A stretch of DNA of 64,000 bases, from positions 1,116,001-1,180,000 of the forward strand of contig OY843749.1 of assembly GCA_963693025.1 (NCBI GenBank), read 5' to 3'. Origin of the DNA: JAHRAW01 sp963693025. Lineage in GTDB: Bacteria > Pseudomonadota > Gammaproteobacteria > Arenicellales > Poriferihabitantaceae. The translations under genes and the position numbers were made by a program. The number at the start of each line of letters is the position of its first letter. Position 1 is the first letter of the stretch. Of the stretch, positions 53,679 to 63,093 are shown one piece after another. The notes under the pieces are model-generated. The model saw only the letters and a list, made by a program, of their open reading frames with translations. It was not told the origin of the DNA and ran no database searches.

Positions 53679-53760
53679 CACAACCTCCTCATTTGACAAC
53701 AATGATGAATCGATTATAGCCCCATTCCGGGGCGATGTGTGGTCACCCGCACCCCATTAA

Positions 53761-54195
53761 CTACCCCGGCGTATTCCCATCAACCCAGCGTTCGCCGTCC
53801 GTCAGGGTTTCTTTCTTCCAAAAGGTCGCGCGGGTTTTTAGGGCTTCCATTATTTCGCGGCAGGCGGTGAAGGCTTCGGCTCGGTGGGCGGACCAGGTGG
53901 CGACCAGCACGATGGGGTCGTTGGGGCGCAGGTTGCCTATGCGGTGTAGCAGGAGCGCGTCGAGCAGGTCGTGCCGTTGGACGGCTTCTTCGGTGAGTTG
54001 TGTCAGTTGGCGCTCGGTCATGCCTGCGTAGTGTTCGAGCGCCATGTTGCGGACTGGCTCGCCGCGGTTGAAATCGCGCATGCTGCCGACGAAGACCGCG
54101 CTTGCGCCGAATGCGCCGCGGGCGAGGTGGCGCTCCTGGTAGTCGCCGACTTCTTGCCAGGGCGCGAACGGTTGCGGGCGAATTTCGACGCGCAC
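53761..54195 (-). CDS. moaE: molybdopterin synthase catalytic subunit
   Basis: This 144-residue subunit transfers sulfur from MoaD onto cyclic pyranopterin monophosphate to make molybdopterin. GASAVFVGSMRDFNRGE, LEHYAGMTERQL, HRIGNLRPNDPIVLVA, AHRAEAFTACREIMEALKT and the invariant FWKKE near the end are all present. It follows moaD with a three-base gap and precedes the sulfite dehydrogenase that needs the cofactor. Confidence 0.95.
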   Translation of the reverse strand: MRVEIRPQPFAPWQEVGDYQERHLARGAFGASAVFVGSMRDFNRGEPVRNMALEHYAGMTERQLTQLTEEAVQRHDLLDALLLHRIGNLRPNDPIVLVATWSAHRAEAFTACREIMEALKTRATFWKKETLTDGERWVDGNTPG

Positions 54196-54198
54196 GGG

Positions 54199-54429
54199 CT
54201 AGCCTCCGGTCACCGGCGGGAAGAAGGCGATTTCGTCGCCGTCAGCGACCGACTGGTTGAAATCCACATACTCAAAATTGCGCGCGCACAGCAGGTTGCC
54301 CGGCGGCGGCTGCCGGCTCAGCGCTTGCCACACATCGGCAACGGTCATATCAAAGCGGTGCTCGATATCGATGGCGTCAACCCCGAGTTGTTGCCGCAAA
54401 CTGGCGAAACATTTGACATGAACGGTCAT
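54199..54429 (-). CDS. moaD: molybdopterin synthase sulfur carrier subunit
   Basis: This 76-residue ubiquitin-fold protein carries sulfur as a C-terminal thiocarboxylate. VHVKCFASLRQQLG starts the fold and the protein ends FFPPVTGG, the double glycine needed for activation. The start at ATG 54429 gives the family length. First gene of the moaD-moaE-sorA-sorB run, divergent from moaB across 82 bases. Confidence 0.93.
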   Translation of the reverse strand: MTVHVKCFASLRQQLGVDAIDIEHRFDMTVADVWQALSRQPPPGNLLCARNFEYVDFNQSVADGDEIAFFPPVTGG

Positions 54430-54511
54430 TGTGAACGGATAAGCCGGCTGCATTCGCCGCGCTAAAAGCGGTAATATAGCAAATTCACCCTGCGCTTGCG
54501 GAGACGCCGAC

Positions 54512-55048
54512 ATGGCCGCCAAAGCCGACACCTCGGACCGCGAATTCATCCCGGTCAACATCGCGGTTCTGACCGCTTCGGACACCCGCGTTGAGGCGGA
54601 CGACACTTCCGGGCGCGCGCTCGTGGAGCGGCTGACCGCCGCCGGGCACCGCCTCGCCGACAAACGCATCGTGCCGGATGATGTGTACCAAATCCGCGCG
54701 GTGGTGGCGGGTTGGATTGCCGACGGCGGCATTCAGGCAATCATCACCACCGGCGGCACCGGCGTCAGCGGTCGAGACGGCAGCCCGGAGGCGGTCGCCC
54801 CGCTGCTGGACAAAACGCTCGACGGATTCGGCGAGATGTTTCGCGCGCTGTCGTATGATGAAATTGGCACCTCAACTTTGCAATCGCGCGCGCTCGCCGG
54901 CGTTGCCAACGCGACCTATTTGTTTGTGTTGCCTGGGTCGACTGGGGCGTGCAAGTTGGCTTGGGAGAAATTGATTTCTTATCAGTTGGATTATCGTACG
55001 CGTCCGTGTAATTTGGTTGAGATGATGCCGCGGTTGTTGGAGGGGTAA
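54512..55048 (+). CDS. moaB: molybdenum cofactor biosynthesis protein MoaB
   Basis: This 178-residue protein adenylylates molybdopterin or supports that step (MogA/MoaB family). VNIAVLTASDTRVEADDTSG, LADKRIVPDDVYQI, TTGGTGVSGRDGSPEAV and FVLPGSTGACKLAWEKLI are the MPT-binding signature. It is divergent from moaD, so all the cofactor genes are around one promoter region. ATG 54512 follows GCGGAGACGCC. Confidence 0.95.
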   Translation: MAAKADTSDREFIPVNIAVLTASDTRVEADDTSGRALVERLTAAGHRLADKRIVPDDVYQIRAVVAGWIADGGIQAIITTGGTGVSGRDGSPEAVAPLLDKTLDGFGEMFRALSYDEIGTSTLQSRALAGVANATYLFVLPGSTGACKLAWEKLISYQLDYRTRPCNLVEMMPRLLEG

Positions 55049-55110
55049 GGGTGTGTTGGTGGGTGGTGGTGTATTCGTCATTCTCGAACAACAAAAAACA
55101 ACCAACAACC

Positions 55111-55311
55111 CGTCATTCTCGAGCGTTAGTGTCCGTTGCCGCCGCGCTTTTTCTTTTTAAGCGGCGGCTTACGGACACTTGCGTCCTCGGGAATCTCCCT
55201 AAGATTGGCACGGGCTTTGTTAGAATTCACGGTAGACTTAGGGAGATTCCCGAAGGTGATGAAAAATATAGTCGCTAGCGCTCCTTATTTTTCTATCATT
55301 CGAGAATGACG
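55111..55311. repeat. dispersed palindromic repeat, A-spacer-B
   Basis: A complete element between moaB and parC; its B module is the uninterrupted form of the one hit by the MITE (AGTCGCTAGCGCTCC). A CGTCATTCTCGAAC fragment precedes it at 55075-55090. Confidence 0.92.
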
Positions 55312-55380
55312 AGTAGTAGCGAATACTTGGTCACCAACGCTATGCTATAGTCACACCCTCCCCTCCCGTTCCCCGCGTCC

Positions 55381-57654
55381 ATGCCGAGAAAAAACCCGAC
55401 TACCGAGCCGGCGTTGCCACCGCATCCAGAGTTGGAACGTCTTGCGCTCGCCGACTTCACCGAGCGCGCGTATCTGCATTACTCGATGTATGTCATTCTC
55501 GACCGCGCGTTGCCGAGTTTGGCGGATGGGTTGAAGCCGGTGCAGCGGCGCATTGTTTATGCGATGTCGGATCTTGGTTTGCACGCCGCCGCCAAATTTA
55601 AGAAGTCGGCGCGCACCGTGGGTGATGTGTTGGGGAAATTTCATCCGCACGGCGACACCGCCTGTTATGAGGCGATGGTGCTGATGGCGCAGCCGTTTAG
55701 TTACCGCTACCCGCTGATTGACGGCCAGGGCAACTGGGGCAGTCAGGACGACCCCAAATCTTTTGCCGCGATGCGCTACACCGAATCGCGCCTGACGCGC
55801 TACGCGCAACTGCTGCTGGAGGAACTCGGCCAGGGAACCGCCGACTGGACGCCCAATTTCGACGGCACGTTGAAAGAGCCGAAACTGCTGCCGGCGCGGC
55901 TGCCCAACGTGTTGCTGAACGGCGGGTCGGGCATCGCGGTCGGCATGGCGACCGACATTCCGCCGCACAACCTGCGCGAAGTGGTCAGCGCGTGCGTGCG
56001 GATTTTGGAGGATCCGAAAGCCGATTTGGAAGCGGTCTGCGAGCATATCAAGGGTCCCGATTTCCCCACCGACGCGGAAATCATCACCACCGCCGATGAA
56101 ATCCGGCAGATTTACCGCAGCGGCAACGGCTCGCTGCGCCAGCGCGCGGTGTGGCACAAGGAGAGCGGCGACATCATCATCAGCGCGTTGCCCTATCAGG
56201 TGTCCGGCGCCCGGGTGCAGGAGCAAATCGCGGCGCAGATGCTCGCCAAGAAACTGCCGATGGTGACCGACCTTCGCGACGAATCCGACCACGAAAACCC
56301 GACCCGGCTGGTGGTCGAGCCGCGCTCCAACCGGGTTGACGCCGACGCCCTGATGCGCCACCTGTTCGCCACCACCGACCTGGAGCGAAGTTACCGCGTC
56401 AACTTCAACATGATTGGATTGAACGGACGCCCCGCGGTGTTCGACCTGAAAACGCTGCTGTCGCAATGGCTGGATTACCGCCTGCAGACGGTCACTCGCC
56501 GCCTGCGCTTTCGTTTCGACAAGGTTCTTGAGCGGCTGCACATTCTGGACGGCTTGCTCAAAGCCTTCCTCAATATCGACGAGGTGATTGCCATCATCCG
56601 CCGCGAGGATGCGCCCAAGCCGGTTTTGATGAAGCGCTTCGGGCTTGACGATGCGCAAGCCGAGGCGATTCTGGAGTTGAAACTGCGCCATCTCGCCAAA
56701 CTGGAAGAGGCGAAAATCCGCCACGAGCAGGAGCAACTGGACGCGGAAAGGAAACGCCTGGAGGCGCTGCTCAAGTCCAAGAAAAAACTGAAAAATCTGG
56801 TGCGCGATGAGTTGCTGGCGGACGCCGACGAATATGGCGACCCGCGGCGCTCGCCGCTGACCGAGCGCCAGGCCGCCAAGGCGCTGGAGCATCACGACCT
56901 GGCGCCGGCGGAGGCGGTCAGCGTCATCCTCTCAACCAAAGGCTGGATTCGGGCGGCGAAAGGGCACGATGTCGATGCCGGCGCGCTCAACTACAAATCC
57001 GGCGACCGCTTTTTATGCGCGGTGCGCGGCAAGACCAACGACTTGCTGGTCGCCATCGATTCGTATGGCCGCAGTTACACGCTCGCGCCCCACACCCTGC
57101 CCTCGGCGCGCAGTTTTGGCGAGCCGCTGAGCAGCAGTTTCAACCCGCGCGCCGGTGCGTCTTTTTGCGGTTTGATGATGGGCGGCGAAGACGCCGAATA
57201 CTTGCTGTGCACGGATGCGGGCTACGGCTTCGTCACCCGGCTGGGCGATTTGCAGACGCGCAACAAAGCCGGCAAAGCCGCCTTGAGCGTGCCCGACGGC
57301 GGTCGCGTGCGAATCCCGAAGCGGGTTTTTGAGTACGAGGACGACTGGGTTGCGGTCATCACCAGCGCGGGGCGGTTGCTGATTTTCACCGTCGCCGAAC
57401 TGCCGCGCCGCGCCAGAGGCAAGGGCATCAAGTTGATTAACATCCCCAAAACGAAAAACCAAGATTTTGAAGAGCGCGTGGTTGACCTCGCGGTTTTCCG
57501 CGAAGGCGAGCAACTGCGAATCGAAAGCGGCAAGCGTCATCTCAACTTGAAACCGTCCGACTTTGACAACTATGTCGGCGCCCGCTCGAAACGCGGTCGC
57601 CTGCTACCCAGGGGCTTTAGACAGGTTGACTCGATCGAAGCGGTGGCTAAATAA
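55381..57654 (+). CDS. parC: DNA topoisomerase IV subunit A
   Basis: This subunit (757 residues) cuts and rejoins DNA to unlink daughter chromosomes, with ParE. LADGLKPVQRRIVYAMSDLG, KFHPHGDTACYEAMVLMAQ, the active Tyr in FAAMRYTESRLTRYA, and GSGIAVGMATDIPPHN are all standard. The C-terminal half holds degenerate beta-propeller blades (GYGFVTRLGDLQTRNKAGKA). Length and VLMAQPFSYRYPLID-type residues separate it from GyrA, with no full GyrA box. The residue at the E. coli Ser80 position is Thr. No parE is adjacent. Confidence 0.95.
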   Translation: MPRKNPTTEPALPPHPELERLALADFTERAYLHYSMYVILDRALPSLADGLKPVQRRIVYAMSDLGLHAAAKFKKSARTVGDVLGKFHPHGDTACYEAMVLMAQPFSYRYPLIDGQGNWGSQDDPKSFAAMRYTESRLTRYAQLLLEELGQGTADWTPNFDGTLKEPKLLPARLPNVLLNGGSGIAVGMATDIPPHNLREVVSACVRILEDPKADLEAVCEHIKGPDFPTDAEIITTADEIRQIYRSGNGSLRQRAVWHKESGDIIISALPYQVSGARVQEQIAAQMLAKKLPMVTDLRDESDHENPTRLVVEPRSNRVDADALMRHLFATTDLERSYRVNFNMIGLNGRPAVFDLKTLLSQWLDYRLQTVTRRLRFRFDKVLERLHILDGLLKAFLNIDEVIAIIRREDAPKPVLMKRFGLDDAQAEAILELKLRHLAKLEEAKIRHEQEQLDAERKRLEALLKSKKKLKNLVRDELLADADEYGDPRRSPLTERQAAKALEHHDLAPAEAVSVILSTKGWIRAAKGHDVDAGALNYKSGDRFLCAVRGKTNDLLVAIDSYGRSYTLAPHTLPSARSFGEPLSSSFNPRAGASFCGLMMGGEDAEYLLCTDAGYGFVTRLGDLQTRNKAGKAALSVPDGGRVRIPKRVFEYEDDWVAVITSAGRLLIFTVAELPRRARGKGIKLINIPKTKNQDFEERVVDLAVFREGEQLRIESGKRHLNLKPSDFDNYVGARSKRGRLLPRGFRQVDSIEAVAK

Positions 57655-57703
57655 TCGCCACTCACGCAAGCAAACAAACATTCTTCACTGGCAATAAATC
57701 ATC

Positions 57704-58591
57704 ATGAGCGAAGCGCTTTTTTACTCTGAACTGCCGCAGTTGGAATTGCTCAACCGCGGCAAAGTCCGCGACATCTACGCGCTCGGAGACGAGCACATGC
57801 TGATTGTCGCCAGCGACCGAATCTCGGCGTTTGATGTCGTCCTGCCGCAGCCGATTCCCGGCAAGGGCGAAGTGCTGACCCGGGTCGCCAATTTCTGGTT
57901 TGCGCGCACCGCGTCCTACCTGCCCAACCACCTCAGCGACATACCGCTGGCAGAGGCGGTGCCGGAACAGCGGCAGCGCGAGCAACTCGGCGAGCGCGCG
58001 GTGGTGGTGAAAAAACTGCGCCCGCTGCCGCTGGAAGCAATCGTGCGCGGCTACATAATAGGCTCGGGCTGGCGCGATTACCAACAGACCGGCGCGCTGT
58101 GCGGCGTCGCGCTGCCGAAAAATCTCAAGCAGGCGGAGCGCTTGCCCGAGGCGATTTACACCCCATCCACCAAAGCCGAAGTGGGCGACCACGACGAGAA
58201 CATCAGTTTCCAACAGACCGTCGAACTGGTCGGCGCGGACAACGCGGCGCGCGTCAGGGATCTCAGCCTTCGCCTGTACACCGAGGCGGCGGCGTATGCC
58301 CGCGAGCGCGGCATCATCATCGCCGACACCAAGTTTGAATTCGGCTTCGACGACCACGGCACGCTGCACCTTATCGACGAAGTATTGACGCCCGATTCAT
58401 CGCGCTTCTGGCCCGCCGACGGCTACCGCCCCGGCATCAGCCCGCCGAGTTACGACAAGCAATTCGTGCGCGATTATTTGGAGACGCTGGACTGGGATAA
58501 AACCGCGCCGGGTCCCGATTTGCCGCCGGAAATAATCGCCCAAACCGCGCAGAAATACGCGCAGGCTGAAGCGGCGCTGACGCAACGCTGA
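57704..58591 (+). CDS. purC: SAICAR synthase
   Basis: This purine-pathway enzyme (295 residues, long type as in yeast and some Proteobacteria) condenses CAIR with aspartate using ATP. LLNRGKVRDIYALGDEHMLIVASDRISAFDV is read here as two adjoining motifs; then VVVKKLRPLPLEAIVRGYI, AEVGDHDENISFQQ, IIADTKFEFGFDDHG and DEVLTPDSSRFWP. It follows parC by 49 bases on the same strand. ATG 57704 is the only sensible start. Confidence 0.96.
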   Translation: MSEALFYSELPQLELLNRGKVRDIYALGDEHMLIVASDRISAFDVVLPQPIPGKGEVLTRVANFWFARTASYLPNHLSDIPLAEAVPEQRQREQLGERAVVVKKLRPLPLEAIVRGYIIGSGWRDYQQTGALCGVALPKNLKQAERLPEAIYTPSTKAEVGDHDENISFQQTVELVGADNAARVRDLSLRLYTEAAAYARERGIIIADTKFEFGFDDHGTLHLIDEVLTPDSSRFWPADGYRPGISPPSYDKQFVRDYLETLDWDKTAPGPDLPPEIIAQTAQKYAQAEAALTQR

Positions 58592-58629
58592 GCCGCCCGC
58601 CGGCACCAGGCGCCGCGCGTTAGGGCAAA

Positions 58630-59508
58630 CTACCTCCCGAACCGCGACAAGACCGGCTCCAGAAGTTTCATCTCTTCGCCTTTGCCGGGCGCGCCGGGGC
58701 TGCGCAACTTGCGCTCGATAAACGCCCGGCTTGGGTTGGCGAGATAGTCGCTGTCGGGAAAGTTAAGCGCGAGCACGCGCTCGGCGGCGACGGATAAATC
58801 ACCCAGCCCCATTTCGCGGTAACTGAACTTCAGCAACGCCAGCGCGTCTTCCAACAGGGGCGAAGTCGGGTAGTCCTCGATGATGCCCTTGGCGCGGTTG
58901 ACCACCGCCACGTGGGCGTTGCGCGAAAAATAGTAGGCGGCCACCACCAACTCGTGGCGGGCGAGTGCGTTGCGCAGGTGGCGGGCGCGCGCGCGCGCAT
59001 CGGCGGCGTAGCGGCTCTCCGGAAACAGCGTATGAACATCGTTGAACGCATCCAGCGCATTGCGCGTGAGGCTGGCGTCCCGGTCGCTCAGGTCGTCGCG
59101 ACCGGTGAGGCGGCCAAACAACGAGTCGTTCTCCTGATAGTTCGCCAAGCCCTTGATATAGTAGGCGTAATCCACCGCGTCGTGGGTCGGATGCAGTTTG
59201 ATGAAACGCTCGGCGGCGGCAATCGCCAGCCCGGTTTCGTCGTTGCGATAGTGCGCGTAGATGGTGTCGAGTTGCGCCTGCTCGGCGTGCGCGCCGTAAG
59301 GGTATTTGGCTTCCAACTCGCGCAGTTGCTCGACCGCCGTGCGCCAGTTTTTGTCCTCAAGACTCTGCTTGGCGACGGCATACATCTCATCGGCGGTGGC
59401 GTCCGGCTCCTCCTTCTCCTTGAACAACGAACACCCGCCCAGCAACGCCAAAACGAGCGGGATGATGAGCCGTTTTCCAATCATCGTGTGGGTCATATTA
59501 ATATGCAT
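58630..59508 (-). CDS. bamD: outer-membrane assembly lipoprotein BamD
   Basis: This lipoprotein of the BAM complex helps insert beta-barrel proteins. A signal peptide (LIIPLVLALLGGC) ends in a lipobox Cys, followed by five TPR-like repeats: WRTAVEQLRELEAKYPYG, LAIAAAERFIKLHPTHDA, NALDAFNDVHTLFPESRYA, and so on. ATG 59508 has a weak GACGG ahead; ATG 59496 and 59484 are possible and do not change the mature protein. It is divergent from rluD, as in E. coli. Confidence 0.94.
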   Translation of the reverse strand: MHINMTHTMIGKRLIIPLVLALLGGCSLFKEKEEPDATADEMYAVAKQSLEDKNWRTAVEQLRELEAKYPYGAHAEQAQLDTIYAHYRNDETGLAIAAAERFIKLHPTHDAVDYAYYIKGLANYQENDSLFGRLTGRDDLSDRDASLTRNALDAFNDVHTLFPESRYAADARARARHLRNALARHELVVAAYYFSRNAHVAVVNRAKGIIEDYPTSPLLEDALALLKFSYREMGLGDLSVAAERVLALNFPDSDYLANPSRAFIERKLRSPGAPGKGEEMKLLEPVLSRFGR

Positions 59509-59711
59509 CCGTCGTGGAACAAAAAGGGAATGAGGCGGCTGGCGTGATAGTTTATCACATTGCCGGCGCGGTCTTTTCATTCAGGGCAATCGAGTTGCCG
59601 CATAATGCCCATCGAAAAAGTTGAAACCGAAAACGCTCGGCGCAACCTGTTATTCTGCCACAACCTCGCGGCGGATAGGCGTTGCGGCGGGTTGATGAGC
59701 GACAATTCATT

Positions 59712-60707
59712 ATGACCGATTGCGAGCGGCGTCTTTGTATTGAAATCCAACCGGCGTTTGCCGGCGTCCGCCTGGACAAGGCGCTGGCGGAGTTGTTGCC
59801 CGAGCATTCCAGGGCGACCATTCAGCAGTGGCTCAAGCAGGGTTTGGTGTTGCTGGGCGGCAAGCCGGTGGCGCAAAAACTTCGCCTGAGCGGCGGCGAG
59901 GCGCTGGAAATTTTCGTGCCGGAGCCGCAGCCGGCGCCCGGCGTGGACGACCTGCCGGCGCAGCCGATGGACTTGGACATCATCGACCGCGACGCCGACC
60001 TTCTGGTCATCAACAAACCGGCGGGCATGGTCGTCCATCCGGGCGCGGGCAACGCCGACAACACGCTGTTGAACGGACTGCTGCATCTCGACGAATCGCT
60101 ACGCGCCCTGCCGCGCGCCGGCATCGTCCACCGCCTCGACAAGGACACCTCCGGGCTGCTGGTGGTGGCGCGCAACGAGGTTGCCCGGCGGCGCTTGGTC
60201 GGGCAACTCCAGGACCGCAGTATGAAGCGGCGTTATCTGGCGGTGGTGAACGGCGTGATGGTGGCGGGCGAGCGCATCGCTCAACCGATTGGCCGCCACC
60301 GCCACGACCGCCTGCGCATGTGCGTGACGCCGTCCGGCAAACCCGCCGTGACCCACGTCCGGGTGGAGCGCAAGTTTCGCCGCCACTGCCTGATTCGGGT
60401 TGATTTGGAAACCGGACGCACGCACCAAATACGAGTGCACTTGAACTGGCGCGGATTCCCGCTGGTCGGCGACAAACTCTACACCGGCAGGCTCAGACTG
60501 CCGCCCGACGCCGGCGACGAATTGACCGCCACCCTGCGACACTTCAACCGCCAAGCCTTGCACGCCACCCGCCTGTCCCTACGCCATCCGCGAGACGGCG
60601 AGCAAAAACAATGGCGCCAACCGCCGCCGGTGGATTTGCAACGATTGATAGAGCAACTTGAAACCGACCACCGCCGGCATGCGGCGGCAACGACTCGTCA
60701 TTCTTGA
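59712..60707 (+). CDS. rluD: 23S rRNA pseudouridine synthase RluD
   Basis: This enzyme (331 residues) makes pseudouridines in helix 69 of 23S rRNA. An S4-like RNA-binding domain starts VRLDKALAELLPEHSRATIQ; the catalytic Asp is in GIVHRLDKDTSGLLVVARN; and ETGRTHQIRVHL and GDKLYTG are family motifs. The last codons, ending TTRHS with stop TGA at 60705-60707, run into the CGTCATTCTTGA end of the adjacent repeat, so the stop is supplied by it. In E. coli pgeF follows; here it is absent. Confidence 0.94.
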   Translation: MTDCERRLCIEIQPAFAGVRLDKALAELLPEHSRATIQQWLKQGLVLLGGKPVAQKLRLSGGEALEIFVPEPQPAPGVDDLPAQPMDLDIIDRDADLLVINKPAGMVVHPGAGNADNTLLNGLLHLDESLRALPRAGIVHRLDKDTSGLLVVARNEVARRRLVGQLQDRSMKRRYLAVVNGVMVAGERIAQPIGRHRHDRLRMCVTPSGKPAVTHVRVERKFRRHCLIRVDLETGRTHQIRVHLNWRGFPLVGDKLYTGRLRLPPDAGDELTATLRHFNRQALHATRLSLRHPRDGEQKQWRQPPPVDLQRLIEQLETDHRRHAAATTRHS

Positions 60708-61080
60708 ACGGTAGAAAAATAGGGAGCCCCCACACTTCGTCATCGAATGATAGAAAAATAAGGAGCGATAGCGACTATATTTTTGTTTGTATCATCCCTG
60801 ATACAAACCCTTCGGGCTACGCGAAAATCCGCTCCCGGCGGATTTTTCATCACCTTCGGGAATCTCCCTAAGGCTAGCGTGGACTTTACCGAAGCCCGTG
60901 CCAATCTTAGGGAGATTCCCGAGGACGTAAGTGTCCGTAAGCCGCCGCTTAAAAGAAAAAGCGCGGCGACAACGGACACTAACGCTCGAGAATGACGGCG
61001 GGGGGCGCGACAACGGACACTAACGCTCGAGAATGACGGCGGGGGGCGCGGCAACGGACACTAATGCTTGAGAATGACGG
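60696..61080. repeat. dispersed palindromic repeat with tandemly tripled end
   Basis: A truncated B end (60696-60722) is followed by a B module with the GTATCATCCCTGATAC insertion (60738-60860), a spacer and an inverted A module (to 60997). Its last 41 bases (CAACGGACACTAACGCTCGAG and beyond) then repeat twice more, to 61080, with small changes in the third copy. Confidence 0.9.
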
Positions 61081-61097
61081 CTGGCCTTACATCGCGA

Positions 61098-62886
61098 TTA
61101 CCGGCTCTTCAAGTTGCGACCGGCGAACCGCTCGGCGACCCACGCGGGGTCACCCGACTCGAACGGCATCCACAAGTTGGGCGCCACTTCCAAAGCGTAA
61201 TGCGCGCGGCTTAGGGCTTCCGCCATGCTCGCCGCCGCCGGGCGTATATGAAAATTCACGCCGCGTTGTTGCAAGTAGCCGGGCGGCGGTTGGCGTTCGT
61301 GTGCGAGTAGCCTTCTTCCTGACAACCGGTGAGAACTGCGCGCCACGGTCGCGTCCGCCAGCCCGAATATGTCGATTATCTCCAAGTCCGGCAGGTGATA
61401 ACTTTGGATTCCGAGCGCCCCCACTTGCGCGACCGCGTCGTCGGGAAGCGTCCCTCGCGGCATATTCGCGTAGGGTTCCCACCACCCCAGCAGTAGTTTT
61501 CCGACGGCTCTGTGCTCGGTCCACGGCGACGGCGCCAAGTGCAGCGTCGACTGCGCGCGCAACGAGTTGGAAAGCGTTGCCAGTCTCGACATCCCGGGCG
61601 CCACCAGCCAGCCGCCGGCGTTCGCTTCATTCAGTTCGGTGTGGGTATGTAGTTGGTATTCAACCCGCTTCGCGCCTTCATACATCACCACCCCTTGCAG
61701 CGCGCCGGCATAAATCAACACCGGGGCGAACAGCGCCAGCGTGCACGCGTGCAATGCCCGATACCCCCCCCAGATTTTGGCGGCAAGGCGTGCGCCGAGT
61801 TGTTGTAATGCCGTTGCTGATGCGACCGCCAGCAACGGCCAATAAAAATCCAACGGGCGGTATTCAAAATGGTCGCCGCCGATGCGCGACAGATACGCGC
61901 CGTGCACGACGATGGCAAGCAGGATGACCAGATGCGTTCCGTCTTTGTGTCGCCGCCAGCGCGTGATAGCGGCCACCAGCGTCAGCGGTAACAACAAGTA
62001 AAGCCCGGTCTCAATGCCGGCTTGCGCGAGGTAACGAAAGCCGGCGTCATACCACGGTCCCGTATATTTTGCGTAGTAGGTATTCGGCAACCATTCGCCG
62101 TAGTATGAGTAACGCCACAAGTAATGCGCGGCGACCACCAACGCAAACGGTGCGCCCATGATGGTCAGCGCTTTCCAATCGCGCCACGGTCGCCATGGCC
62201 ACCCGGCGCGCAACATCCGGCACAACGCGAACCCGCCGAGGAAGCACCCGCCCAGTAGCAATCCTTCGGGGCGCGTCAACTCCGCCGCCGCGAAACACAG
62301 CGACGCCGCCAGCAACCCCCAGCGGCGCGAGCCGTGCACGCTCAAGGCGACCAGCCCTGCCAACACAAAGAAGGTGAACTGACGCGTCTCCAAGCCGCCG
62401 GCTGAAGTCCAGACGGCGAAAGTGGCGCTACTGCATAGCAACCCGAGCGCCATCCACCCGATTAGCCCGCGGTGCGGCAAAGACGGCGTCCGATAAACCC
62501 ACCACAACGCCACCGCCAGCGTGCCGACGGTGTAAGCGACCGACAGGAGCGGGGCGGTGTACTCCGGCGGGATGCCGGTCAGCGCCCAGAGCGCCGCGAG
62601 TTCAAGCAGCCATAAAAAGTTGGTGTAGCCTTCAACATATTCTCCGGGGTTGAACACCAAGCCGTGACCCTCCACCAGATTGCGGACATAGCGAAAACCG
62701 ATGAAGGCGTCGTCGCACAGGAACCAAGTAACGACGGTGAGCCAGCCGAGCAATAACAGCCACGGCAGATAGGTTGGAATGAGTAACCACGGCGTATGCC
62801 GGGTTATGCAGGGGGGGGGGGGGGGGTGAGTGTGAGTGCGTCCTGGGGGAAGATGCGGCGCGCTGTTGGCGGGGTTTTGCTGGCAT
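61098..62886 (-). CDS. second GT-C membrane glycosyltransferase, out of frame at a C16 tract (phase-variable, OFF)
   Basis: It is a close paralogue of the protein at 7467-9330: FLCDDAFIGFRYVRNL, VEGYTNFLWLLELAALWALTG and GGLETRQFTFFVLAGLVALS are identical or nearly so. From ATG 62886 the leader MPAKPRQQRAASSPRTHSH meets C16 on the coding strand and shifts frame; the true frame then reads ITRHTPWLLIPTYLPW. A tract of 15 or 18 C would give about 595 residues. Downstream only a TTG start (62753) is available. At the place where the first paralogue has G20, this copy has G8 and stays in frame. No GT2 partner is adjacent. Confidence 0.85.
62811..62826. repeat. homopolymer of 16 G (C16 on the coding strand)
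   Basis: A run of 16 G near the 5' end of the GT-C reading frame; one base away from an in-frame length. Its position differs from the tract in the paralogue, so the two switches arose independently. The exact count needs raw reads. Confidence 0.95.
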
Positions 62887-62954
62887 GCTTTTCTGCCGGG
62901 GGTTGGGTGGGTGGTGGTTAGTTGGTTAGTATATCATTGTTGTACTTCCTACCT

Positions 62955-63041
62955 CGTCATTTATATCGAGGACGCAAGTGTCCGTAAGTCGCCGCAAGAA
63001 GAAGCACGGCGGCAAACGGACACTAACGCTCGGGAATGACG
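62955..63041. repeat. half element (single A module)
   Basis: A CGTCATT end joined to GAGGACGCAAG...CTCGGGAATGACG, one A module with CGCAAGAAGAAGC instead of the usual inner loop. A short ACTTGGAATGACG fragment follows to 63057. Confidence 0.85.
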
Positions 63042-63093
63042 AGTACTTGGAATGACGAAGTGGTTGCCCCCCATCCGCTACAATACACGCCTC

